This document shows, in pieces, positions 42,230-54,971 of a stretch of DNA of 64,000 bases. The stretch spans positions 7,478,001-7,542,000 of the forward strand of contig NW_025062478.1 in the NCBI RefSeq assembly GCF_000002995.4, in the 5' to 3' direction. The position numbers were made by a program, and so were the translations under genes. The stretch comes from Brugia malayi (lineage: Eukaryota > Nematoda > Chromadorea > Rhabditida > Onchocercidae). Position 1 is the stretch's first letter, and each line of letters starts with the position of its first letter. Under the pieces are notes generated by a model. That model did not search any database and had not been told where the DNA came from. It saw only the letters and a list, made by a program, of their open reading frames with translations.

Positions 42230-45200
42230 TTAAAAAAACCGAAAAATGTTTAACTTTATCCGTCCGGAATACTCGTTATAAGTGTAATCCATACAAGATT
42301 TAATCTGACTATTTCAGTCACATTGCAGCAGCAGTAAGCGCTGTTTTATTTGCTGCGGCAAACGCAGTGAGCATGTTTAGTTCATAAATGATATTATAAT
42401 GATCAATAAATAAATAATTTTTACTCATTGAGCTGAATTTGTCGCTGAAAATAATGTTAAAGTCATTTGCAAACTTTTCTAATTTCTCTTTTTTTTTTTC
42501 ATGAAGCAAAGTTCAAAAGAAATTTCTAGACTGTAAGAAAATCTTCATCCTTTCTTCATTTGCATGCAAATGATGCCCTGATTCACTAAAGCATACCTTA
42601 TTAGCTTTTGCGCTTTTTTTCGCGTGCTTTTTTTGGGAAGTAAAAAGTGCATGGGAAGTTCTCTGGTATGAAATATTTTCCAGAAAAGTTTTGCGATTTG
42701 TCTTGCAGGCCTGTTTTTTGAATAAGTAATAGTGCCACAACAAGCCACTTTTTTAAAAGATTAAAAACGCTAATGGATCAGACTCTCCTCTGCTGAAATA
42801 TTCATAATATATTTTGGTGGTAATAACGGCGCCTTTCTTTTCTTTCACCACCTTAAAATATATTTTAGTGTTCATTCCTTCACATTTTTTTTTTAATGAC
42901 CTAAATAGTTCCGAGAAAGTTTGAAGGAAAACATTTGAGCTTTGTGTTTTTTTAATCCTCACGATGAAGTACTTTCACAAAAGATTACTTACCTGAAATA
43001 GTGAAAGGAAGTTGAAATTTTGCATGTCATAATATTTTACCATAAACTTTCTCCAACTTCTTAATTCACCCAAAATTAATTTGAAACTAAATTAATTTAG
43101 CCTTATTATAAAAAATAAGAATGTTGTTAACACCCAAAAATTTGAGAACGAATCATTCCAAGTCTTTTCTTCCTATTTTCATTTCCTTCTCACACTTTTC
43201 TTACCTGTCATTTCATGCTGTGCACGATAAAAAAAAAAATGTCCTTTTTTGTATGACTAATTAAATGCAGCATGAGATGCATGTCTAGAATATGTGTTTG
43301 CAAAAATAGACAATATGTATACATATGCATGCATGCGTGTTTATTTATACCCTAAAACCATTCCTAGTCAATATCGTTCGTTGTTTTCTGAATGCTTCCG
43401 AACGGAAAATGTGCATATTGCTTGTTATATGGAAGGGTTGTCAGATTGCAAATGCCAGATAGACTGACTTTATGGCATATTGATGAAGTTATCATTATCC
43501 TAACATTATTCTGTATTATGCACCTCGTCTATACATCTTAATTGATTGCTATCAACAAAAACTGAAAATACGTCCAGGAATAACAATTAAAATTTCTAAT
43601 GGGTCACTTATACCGGAAGCAATCACTTAAATTTATTATTCTGAATCAAATATACCGTAAATGTTTATGCTCGAAAAAAAAAAAAAGAACTCTTTCAACA
43701 GACACATGGAAGTATTCAAGTCGTACGGTGCTTGAATAAATGAAATCAAATATGTTTCAAACACTCGAATTCGCCAATTGTTTCTTAATATATGGACATA
43801 AATCACCAATTCCACTCGGAAAGGTTTTCTAGGTAGGCTGAAAAAATTCCTATAGTTAAATTCGTATAAACAAATCAACCATACTTAACTTTTAAGAAAG
43901 GTTTACTTTTTGCTTACTTAATAATTTGTTCTTTTTTTTATTATGCGAGTCTTATTTTTCTGATTAATTTGACTGTCAGCTTTTTATTATTTGATTTTTT
44001 TTATTACCAAATTTCATATTTTGCTTAAGTGAAAAACTTCGAATTTTTGTTAGCAGCATTGCTCATTTCTCTCACATAGCTGACAAATACTGGAGAGAGA
44101 AGTGAATTAAATTATTTGAGTAAATTCGAAATGTTTTGCGTTCTATTTGCTACCAGAACCACTTATAATAAAGAGGTACCATGTGCAGCAATTTCCATCC
44201 AAGAATGGTTATGTATGCAAATGTGTGGTACATTTTCAGCATTTTCCATGGAAAACAAATGGTTCCTTTTTTGCAGTTATTCAAAAATAACAAAGCATTC
44301 ATTTCATATTTTGAAAGCCACTTCACTGCAACACTGTTGTTATGCAAATCTGGCAAGAATGAAAATTAATATCTGAAATACACAGCTGTGCTTTATTATA
44401 ATATTTTCATCCGTATTCTCAGCGAATAACAAAAGTAACTTGAACAAATTTCCTCTAATGTAACAAAAAATTTGAGCTTACTAAAACTGATGGAATTGCA
44501 AATAAGATAGTAAAAAAAGCAAGGATGAGTTCTGCGAAATAAGATTGAATAACTGCAAATTTTACAAAAAGTTCTAAAAAAGACTTTCAGCTAAATTCTT
44601 TTAAATTACGCATGATTTTGCATTTCTCAGTCACAATTGTTTTTTTGAAATTTAAGATCCAAAAAAAATTTTTAGCCAAAATATTATAGAAAAATTTTAA
44701 ATTCATTTGTACCAATGTTTGAGTTCGAGTAAGAAAAAAAATACTTTAAGATTGAAATAATTTACTTACTTGACGTTTGATGAAATAATTGCTTTTTGTT
44801 AAACTCTATTCTCGAGATAAGCTTCCCTTCTATCTTTGAAAATTAAAATTCGTAGTGAAGTCTAAGAATTTGAAACTTTTATAACAGTGATAAAATGAGT
44901 CACAATGCATTTACTTGATTTCATTTGCCTCAGATTTCTCGAGGCATTAAAACTCTTTAGTGAATAACTCAGCAATTCATCAATGAATCAGACCTGCACT
45001 CACTTCAGGCGGCTTACTACAAAATAGAATGCACTGATTTAATGTAGTCATTATAACAGGCAAAATTTATTACCCACAATTTGAAGTATTAAGGTTTCGT
45101 TGATTAAACAAATCCTTCAGTTCCTTCTTTCTCTCTTATTGCTAATTCACCGACTTTTCAACAATTTCGAAATCTCTCTCTTCACAAATGAAAATAGAGC

Positions 45201-48200
45201 TGAAATTTACAAAATTAATGATCAACTACGAAAGTACGGCCTTTAGATGGGAAAGGCAACAGTCTCAGAAAAGTTCACACTGACGTAATCTTTGTTCGAT
45301 ATTGTTTTTGAATAGCACATGATTGATGGATTCTTGTTTCTCTCTATCCAAATGTTGCAAGAAGTTTTCCTTTTATAGACTCCTTTTCAAAAAATTCATC
45401 TTCATTTGAATGATTCATTAAATTCAAATAAAAAGATATACAGTTCGGATTTTTGAATATGGAAATTTTCAACAAAGCATGTTTGGAATCATACTACAAT
45501 GTTTGCAGCATATGAATAATCTGCCTCATAGTTCAGGAAGCTCCGTAATGTCCCACTGATAACATCTTTTCCCGAATGAATCAATGCTATGCTGATCTTG
45601 ATGAGAACTTCAAAAGGTATATTATTTAAATTTTAAATTAATTTTTCCTGCTGAAACACACCAACAGATGCAAACCAGTCATCAACTCTCGTTAAAAACT
45701 GAATTTTTAATCAAAAGAAAATAAAGACATGAAAATGAATAGCACTAACATTGTCCACCAAATTCCGAAAAGGATAGTTCGGATCGGTTATATATTTCGT
45801 TAGCGTATACGCGTAGAAATGATCGTTTTCCCAAGCCGCCGTCCACAAAACACCGATATTTTTTGTCTCTTTCTACCATTCGATCATAACTCTCTGCTAG
45901 CAACCGATCCATATCTACCTACTTCTTCTCCCTTTTCTCCTCTCCTTCTTTCCTTTTTTGCACTGACAAATTTGCAATGAAAATACCATGTTTATTACCT
46001 GCGATTCCGATTATCTCAAAAAAAGAGGAAATGGAATTAGGTTGTCTTAAATATACCTCACTGCTTATCATTTGATCCTTATGTTTTTCTAATTTTAAGA
46101 AATCTTGTGTGAGTTTTAGGAAAGCAGTGATTACATTCCATGATATGCTAAAATTATGGCAGAATTTCATTCAAAGTTGAAAGACGTTTAGCTGAGTGTT
46201 TGATTTATACGCTTGTTTACGTGATTATTTCTAAAACATTTTACATAGATATGTTTGAGATACAAATCCTGGTTATCTCACAAACATATAAAATGTGTAA
46301 TTTCAATCTACATCTCCAGTTTTCACTTGCCTTACTGGAAACGATCGATAAATTTTTCTCCCTTTAGATTTTGCAATAAATTCCAAGAACAATTTTCAAA
46401 GAGAATTTATCCCTAAATATTTCTATATCATCAGGAATATAGTTTTACTCTACAAAAGCTCCTTTTCAAATTTATATTTTTCAATTTAATATATGAAAAT
46501 GATGAGAAAAAGTGAAATAAAAGTTGGAAAGACGCAAAAAAAGTTGGTTAGTGAAGTTAATTGCGAGAATTTATTCATGCAAAAATGAAGTTAAAGTATT
46601 AAGGATTGACAAATGTCGGTTGTTCGATTGGGATGAAGAAAGAGGACGCGTGACGGTCCTCATAAAATAAATAGCAGTATTTATAATCAATTTAAAATGA
46701 ATTATACAAGTTAGAAAGAATTATAATAGCGATGAATGGTGCAGAGCACACTTCTTTCTCGAATTTCCCTTCAAAAAAGGAGAGATGTTTTTTTTATGGA
46801 GGACAAAGTGCTTTAGGAATCGGAGTGCTTTTTTTGATCACGGAAGTGAAAGGAAGATGGTTGTTATCAAGTATCGAAGGACGTAATCAGCTATCTACTT
46901 CACTTCTTTTCCCCTCTCTTATTCTTTTGAATAAAACTCCACTGTAATACAATTTTGTAAATAACTTTATATTCTGTAATCATTCAATTTGTCTCTTTAT
47001 AGCAAGAATCATTGCTGTTATTTATTATTATCATTGCAGTCAGAATTTAATTTCAATTGCCTGCCATTACAACTTTACTATCAGCATTCTGTTAATACAT
47101 AATCATTATCTTCATTACCATAGTTATCAGTTAAATAATTACCAGCTGATAAATTCATCCTTAGACATCTAATTTCATCTCTTTTTGTAAAAAAAAGAAT
47201 GAGAATGACCATTGACGAAAATATAATCTGGCGCAATTTCCACTGACATATGTCTTCCGCTCTTCACTTCATTCAACCTCATTTCAGGCATAATTACTTT
47301 TTTTTCATTCGCCCTCGATCATTATTACCTTCGAGAAGAACATATCTCCAAGGCATTCTCCTGTCATTTCTTGTGACGATAGATCGCTTTCCTATTGTCT
47401 CGAAAATTTTCAGACTTAAATCTTTAAGATTCACTTTTCACCATTTTAAATGCTATGAACTTAATTTAATACTTGGATTCAACACTTTAAAATAAAATGA
47501 AAAAATCTTTTAGAACTTTCAACTTTCGAAAAAAAGCGCAGCTCAATTCCTTAACCAAGTGTCAGATATTGATAATATGAAAGTTAACATTGAACAACAG
47601 ACTTTTGAGTAATATTTGTGTCTTATCACAAATATTTCAGGTTGTCCTACATTAAAAGAGATTAATTTTGAAAGTTTTCATTTTCAGAGGGACATAAAAT
47701 AAATGGTTTCAATAAAGAACCAATGGTTATTTCCCTCGTCTCATTATCAAGTTTTTTGTTACAGAAAAAGATGCTATTAACCGAAGTTGTTGGATTATTT
47801 ATTTGTTTATTTGTCAAATTGTGTTCGATTGCTTTCATAAATATCAGTGTTTAACTGCATATCATTTCAAGAATTACTTTAAATAAGATCAATAGACTTT
47901 CATAGCTAAGCTTGATTCACTTATCTTTTTTGACTTATACATTCTTATTTTCGATCATGAAACTCAAAACTTCCAAGTAAAACAAATCGTAGCCAAAATA
48001 GAATACACTAAATATTAAATTCTAACGAGAAAAATTCAATGTCCATTGTTTATTGTTTCCTGTCATGTTAGTCCATTAATTTTTCTCATTAAATTTTGTT
48101 CAGTTGTTGTTAAAAGAAGAAAAAAAAATTGAGAAATTGTTAAGTGATAAATTGAGGATTTGTTGTAAATGCAATAGAGGAAATAATTATGTGATTTCAA

Positions 48201-51200
48201 GTTCTTCAAAAAATATTCCGGGAACCAATCGAATCATTGCTTGGTTGTTGTGTTGAAAAGTAGGCAAAGAAGATTTTAATTGTTCTAGGTTGAAAGTAGC
48301 TTTTAAGTAGCCAGCAAATTGAATTTTGAAATTGGAGTCCATAAATCTAGCACTTCAAAGGACGTGTCTATACCTCCCACATAGTTTCTCACTCCAAACC
48401 ATTCCATCGGCCGATGTTGCATCATTTAGTCCAATTTACGCATCCGATTTACCTTTCCAGCAAATCCTATAATATTTATTCGAATATTTTTTGTTCTTTT
48501 TTCATCCCAAATTAACCGCTTTGTCAGTTTTAGTATCAATCCTTAATTACATTCTAAACTATTCTTAATACTCAAATATGTGCTGATGCAATTCTACCTT
48601 CTCTCTTTAAGAATAGAAAGAAAAAAAAAAATTCTTTTTGAAACATTCTTTCATAAATGCAAGTCTATTTTTAATTTGTGGAAATTTCATTTACAAATGA
48701 AATAATATTTATTTCAATGATACTGCGAAAACTTTGCCTTCGAAATCAGTGAATCGTTTTCACGTACTTTAATGAATTTTCGCATGACATCTTATGTCAT
48801 CTTTATAAAACAGTACAACTTTTTAAAATATCCTAGCATTAAAAGCTATAATTCGTCAAAATGAAAGAAAAAAAATAGTGATGGTTATTGGGAAATTTTT
48901 ATAAACATAGCATTAAGTTATCGAACTTGGCCTATGAAAAAATGGAAGGCATACAGAACAGATAAATTAGCATTAATAACAGACAAATTGTCCTACGGTC
49001 AATTTATTGACTAATATTTTCACGGCACTTTATGCTAATCCGACAAACTCGAAAAATTTTTTGGAATTAATTATTCCAATGTTAATATGTAGGTACTTGT
49101 CACAGATTATCACGGATATATAGATAGCTTTTTTCTGTTCTTTGAGATCATCGCATTTATCAGGTCTTTAGGCTCTTTTGTTCGGATCTTGTATTTGCCT
49201 GGAAATCTTTCCTCATAAAAGCTTTCACTTCAGATGATTTGATCTCAAGTCTCAGTTAAATCTTAATCGTATATTGAAATGTTAAAATTTTTCCTCATTT
49301 ATTGAAGTTTTATAACGAATGCAATCTCAGGAGATTAATAATGATTTATTGCTATTAGCTTTGTATATTGATCAAATTGATCAAGCTTAATAGTCCGATT
49401 TATGCAACTTTCTTTAGTTTTTGAAGTTCCTATTTGCATTTTGCTGTTGAATTAAATCAATTTCTGATGTGAATTTTTCAAACAGCCACTTCTCATTTCA
49501 TATTTTCCGACAAATCCAAAAAAAGCATTCAGATGAATCAGATGATTGTAGTGGACTGTAGTAAAAGCTTCTATCAACACCGTATCACGATTTTCTCACA
49601 TGCGCTACGGCTAAAATTTCTGAAACACTCACCAACAGCAACCCTGAGAAAGTAGTATTTCCTCATAAGGATCCGCTAACTCTTTATTATTTACCGACAT
49701 TTATTTTATTATTAACAGCTTCCATTCTCATCAATTTTGTTATCATTTTGTAAATTCCATAATATTTACTATTTTTTTATTAGCATAGCAATGGAATTAT
49801 GAATGTTGAAGTTATTCTGATTTCTGCTCGTTAGATTTAAAACTGAAGAGCTTCTCCTCCAATCAAAAAAGTTGAATTTATTCATCAGAGAGAAATTATC
49901 TTTGATTATTTAAGAAAAGACTTAGCGAAAAAACAACTCTGTGAAATGAACTGTTGCAAAGGCTTGAAATGTCACATAAACTTTCATAACCTCTTTAGTT
50001 ACTCCAAAACTCAATTCGTTATTAAGTCTCTTCTAGCTAAAATAAATTCTGACATTTGCATTTGAATCATGCAATAGGAATTCTTTTTTTAACTTTAAAG
50101 TTAAATAATAATTCCATATTTATAATATTTTCGTAAACAGCGAGTTATTCTGTTTCACACTACATTAAATCAAAATTTCAAATCGATTGAATTTTGAAGT
50201 TAACGATGCATCAAAAATTTAGGAATCTTCATGTAAATATTAAAAATAGATTTCAAGTCAGTAATTTTTTCACTAAGTAGTAAACATTCAAGCTTTATTG
50301 TTCCTTGCTAGCAAACTTTTCGCCCACCTAAAATTTTTTTGAGGAAATTAAAATCTCATTCTTTCCTCTTTCAATTTGCTATCCAATTTTCGGAAGGAGA
50401 TTATTGAAGAGTAGTGATGTCAAAGAGATTACTCGGACATGCAAATCGATAAAAACAGTGTCGTTGATGAGATAATTGAGGATTTAGTTGTCATGCCGTA
50501 TCGCTGAAGTTCTTCTACTGTCGTAGATATATTTTCAATATGTTTCACGTGACTACAAATCAAAATATTAAAATTAACTCATTTTTATTCCAAATGTTTC
50601 ATTATCCATCCGTTTTTCTAATTTTTTGTATGAATCGCTAAAAAATGAAAATTATCCAATGATTAATTTCGTCCCACAAAGCCATCATTAATTTCATTCA
50701 ACTGTGCACTTTGCACTTGGGCCATTGTAATTAACTCAATCGTATAAGCATGATGATGTGTTTGTCTGCTCGATGTGGTGCTCTCGGTTATATCAGTTGT
50801 GTGTATGGCTATGCTGGAATTTTAGCTTCTGTCTCAATTTAGTTTAAATAATCGAGAAGCAATGCTCATAACATACCATATATGTATATATTAGCTACAA
50901 ATATTGGCAGGATCAATATTCAGTATTTTGATTAATCAAACATTCTCGATCTCTTATATCAAAAAAATCTGCAGAGTTGGTCTTGGTTCCATTGTTTTAC
51001 CATAGTTTATGCCACAGATAACTTTCAAAAGCATTTGACTACTTTATACCCTGAATAGTCTTTTAGGAATGTTAAAAACAATAACCATTAGGCAAATGAA
51101 AGACAGCACAAGATGGAATGGTTTCAAATTTTCCACATGGGTCACGGTCAAACTCCACAACGATACTTGATTCTGTCAACTTAATTACAATTAATCTTGA

Positions 51201-52502
51201 ATATTGCTGTGCAATTCAAAACTGCGATTAACGTATAACGAGTATGCTAATCTGGTGAACAGATACTGCATGCGGCTTTTCTTTTGAAGTTACATAATTC
51301 TGCCAGTGCGCCAAAATGTCGCGTAAGGAAGCAAATCCTTTTTTAATTAGAGGAATTTGAATATTGGAGCAACATTCTTTTGCATGATACAATTTCAAAA
51401 CCCATATATCTCTTTCAAATTTGTTTTGAATTTTTCTGAAACTTTAAAAAACAGCATTTCCTTTAAGTTCCAATCAGAGTTCGACTATGATGCTAGGCTA
51501 ACCTTTCATATTTTGGTCTTACATGCATTTGAAATGACATAATATAAAAACAATCCTTTTAATTGGTTAGTAGGCGGCTAGCAATTAAGTTCGCTAATAT
51601 CAAATAAATGAATCAACAAACAATTAGAGAAAAAAGAGGACTGATTCAGAAGAAATTTATGAACCACCACGACCTCAGTCCTCATTTCACTGCATCTGAT
51701 GAAATGAGTCAGCCATCAATACATCGGTACCGTGTAAATGAGGAAGAATCTGGTGGAAAAGTTGAATGATGAGAAAATAAGATAGGAGTGTGATGAAGTA
51801 TCAGTCACTGATCTGTTTCAATTTGACACAGACGAAAGTGAAATACCGATATCATTGATTAAGTCATCTTAATCAAATTGAATGCTTGTCTTTGATCTTC
51901 CCGTTTTTGTTATTGTTCATTTGTAAGTATGACCTTTTCTGTAATATATTCCTAAACTAAAAAGCTGAGCTGTCGAATTTCAGCAACGCGACCTTTGTTT
52001 TATATAGACAGGTCTTTTGAATCACATACTGAATTCCGAGGGATGTATAGTTCTGGAATTTTCCTTCACTTAGATTTCTGTTAAAAGTATGCATGAGACT
52101 TACAAGTACTCAAATTCTATCAGATCTACTTTCAATATCGAGCTAGTTTGATCGTTGGTTTTTGATCGGTATTCTTCTTAATGCATGATCTGTTGCCAGT
52201 ACACCAGAAAATTCTAATTTTAGGAATGACAGCAAAATGTATCTTCGATCTTCCCGGTGTATCATTTAATATTTCTGATGATAACGGATAACGGTTGTTG
52301 ATTACATTTTTTGCACAATGTATTTAATATGTTTGTTCCTTTTTCAAATTAAACTGCGCAACAAAATTTTGAATTTCTTAGCACAGTTTAAGGAATAATT
52401 TGAAAGTTTTGCGTCATTTGGGTGATTTTTTATAAGGAACTTAATGATATGATTGGTCGATCATCATGATAACAGGGAAAGAATTTGATCATTAGCGATA
52501 TG

Positions 52503-52505
<3 letters not shown>

Positions 52506-52535
<30 letters not shown>
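52506..52535. repeat. GA microsatellite
   Basis: Fifteen uninterrupted AG units at the left edge of the GC-rich island. Confidence 0.97.
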
Positions 52536-52539
<4 letters not shown>

Positions 52540-52599
52540 GAGGACGATAAAGTTGAAGAGATATATCCATTTTTTGTAGTCCTCATTCCAGTATCAGTA

Positions 52600-52925
52600 T
52601 GACCTGAAAGCGTTTCTTCCCACTCCGTTGCAGCGGTAAGGTCACGAGTGGATTTCAGGTTCAGTAAGGGAAGGAAGAAGAAAAATGGTTCCCAACGGCC
52701 ATCTGTCGTTTTGCCCTGAGTGCAAACACAGTATGAACGCCTCTTTTCACTCCTCTCCCTCCACGGCCCTCTCCATACGTTTACATTTCCTGCCACAGAG
52801 GCGGGCGGTATTTTCCCGAAGGCGTGGCGTGCATGTATTATTGGTGAACAGTCCTGGAGATGGGCAAATACGGACGCGTGGGGCACTATGCCACACTATC
52901 CTGTATCTCTCTCCTGATAAGGTGG
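52600..52925. promoter_or_regulatory. GC-rich island, candidate regulatory element
   Basis: About 325 bases that are clearly richer in G+C and CpG than anything within several kilobases (for example GAGGCGGGCGGTATTTTCCC and GGCGTGGCGTGCATG). Frames are open on both strands, as expected in locally GC-rich DNA, but none resembles a protein. It lies 2.0 kb upstream of the Delta start codon. Enhancer or alternative promoter is inference only. Confidence 0.35.
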
Positions 52926-54955
52926 TGTATTTACTTATAATCAAATTATCCCTTTACTACTTTCTAAATCACTCGATATTTCATTTAGTTCATTTTTGAG
53001 TGCTTAATTGGTTTCCACTTTCATCATGAAATGTCTCACTTATCAAGTCATTATATCTTTCATTTAAGGTGATGTCGGGGCAGGATAATATCCACAAGAT
53101 TCAGATTCATCTTATTTCTCATTTACTAATCCCTCCTTCTTCTCAATTGTCACTTCAATTTCTCTTGCCAATTTAGAAGTTCGCCATAGAAGTCCGTACT
53201 CTTTCCCGCTCATTCCCGAAATTTTTTCTAGACAGAATGAAAACGTTCATGTATACATAGAAAATATCCCTCCTGTTATCGTGAAATTTTGCTGCGTTTT
53301 TTTTTTTTTTGAGATATAGCACGTAGAGAATATCCGATCTTCCGAAAGACGGAGAAACGAGTTGATGAATTGATAATTTAGTAAGGTTATTATTCCATGA
53401 TAAACAGAAATGATATTAAAACTTTATTTTCATTTCTTTTTGTGCACTTTGTCATAAAAACTTTTATCGACTTTCAAAGGAATTGCTGAAATTTCAACGT
53501 TTACTTAATTAAATTTCATGGAATTTCTATAATTTCTGCAGAATTTGATATGCGTTTCGAATTTTTTTAAAAAAAAGAAGAAAAAAAAATTTTTTTTCCT
53601 TATGTCATGAATGTCTTGCTCCTATTTTGCATAAATCTTGAATTTTATATATTTTGTATCTCAACTAATTTGTAATATTCAATTTTTATCTTACCCAGTT
53701 CAGTTCTAGTAAGATGAACTTTAACATGAAATTTGAGTAGCTGACCATCCGTTTTGATTATTTATCAAATATAACTTTGCTGTGTTTTTAATTTGGCATT
53801 TCTCAGTAACATTGCCATAGTTGTGTCCTTTCAGCGTTTTGGCTAAGCTTATTCTTTATGCCAACTGTTTTATTCTTTCAATCTCTGATAAAGGAAAAAC
53901 GAATCTTTTTACTTCATTAAGTTGAATTCTCTCTCAGTGTTAACATAAGGAATAGGAGTTGTTCTTTTTATTATAATTTTATGAGACCTCTACACTAAAT
54001 TTGTAGCATGAAGAATTGAAAACCATATTTAGTTTTTTTTTTTTTTCTTTTCCTTCCATCTTATTCAAATGTGAGATGTTTTACATCTTTTTTGTTCAAC
54101 AAAGAAATATGTCCAGCGAAATTATAATTAGTATTAATTAGTATATAGAGAAAACACAGTTGACCAATACATCAAAAAATTTAGGAAAAAGTTTCAAAAA
54201 CTTTCAACGAAAATTTCATGTCTCTAATATCAACAACAAAAGTGCATTAAAATTTATGATGGAATTTTTCCTTCTTTAGAATTTTTTTCTTCTTTTGCTT
54301 AATTTAATTTCTCAATTTCATTTATCCAATTTAAACCTCTAAATTTTCCTGAATTAGAAAAAAGATCTTGGTGGAAGAATAGATTTATCACAGAGTTATT
54401 GCATTGGTATAGATTTTTCCATTGCGATATTCAATTCCTCAATTCCATAGATATTTACAATAAAGTTAGCTCATCAATGGCTTTAAGTAGAAATGAAGTA
54501 ACAGTAAAAGCGGTCTTATAGTTCAGCTCTGAAACCATCATATGTTTCAGAGAAATACTTTTTTGTACTTTAAACTTTAGAAATTTTTTTTTCATTTTCG
54601 AATTTTTCCCAAGCGATCTACCACTGTTCGTTCAATGTTTGCCTTGGAATGTGCGAAATTTCCTTCATATCTTCCATGAGTTGACTAAATTTCAGAGTTA
54701 CACACTGGAATGCAATGGGACACTGTCACTAACTATTACGCATTGGACATTCAGACTTCAGAATAGAGTAGACTTAAGAAAATTATATATAAATATAATT
54801 ATAAATAGACGACTAGAAGTGCTTCAATTCACCGACACTTTGTTGGGTTCGCAACATATTTTCTTTTTGGAATATATTTGAGTAGTTCTTGCATTTTTGA
54901 CTGGGTTGAACCTGAAGGTTAAAAAGCAGCAACAAAAAAAGACGCACTGCGAGTT

Positions 54956-54964
54956 CGTTCGCAG
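54956..54964 (+). promoter_or_regulatory. Candidate trans-splice acceptor for the Delta gene
   Basis: AGTTCGTTCGCAG ends seven bases before the ATG at 54972. It may accept a spliced leader or close a 5' UTR intron. Confidence 0.35.
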
Positions 54965-54971
54965 CACCAGA

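Larger units (their letters stand above)
40328..54971. other. 14.6-kb gene desert upstream of the Delta gene
   Basis: No frame with family resemblance or coherent splice structure was found on either strand. Most of it is very AT-rich. Exceptions: a higher-complexity patch at about 41690-42260 with a repeated motif, a CpG-bearing patch at about 45770-45850, and a GC-rich island at about 52600-52925 next to a GA microsatellite. The position just 5' of a developmental ligand gene suggests regulatory DNA, which is inference. Confidence 0.55.

Noticed and set aside
52464..52999. Overlapping 140- and 104-codon frames on opposite strands
   Set aside because: Both arise from local GC richness and the GA repeat, which removes stop codons. 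Neither resembles a protein.
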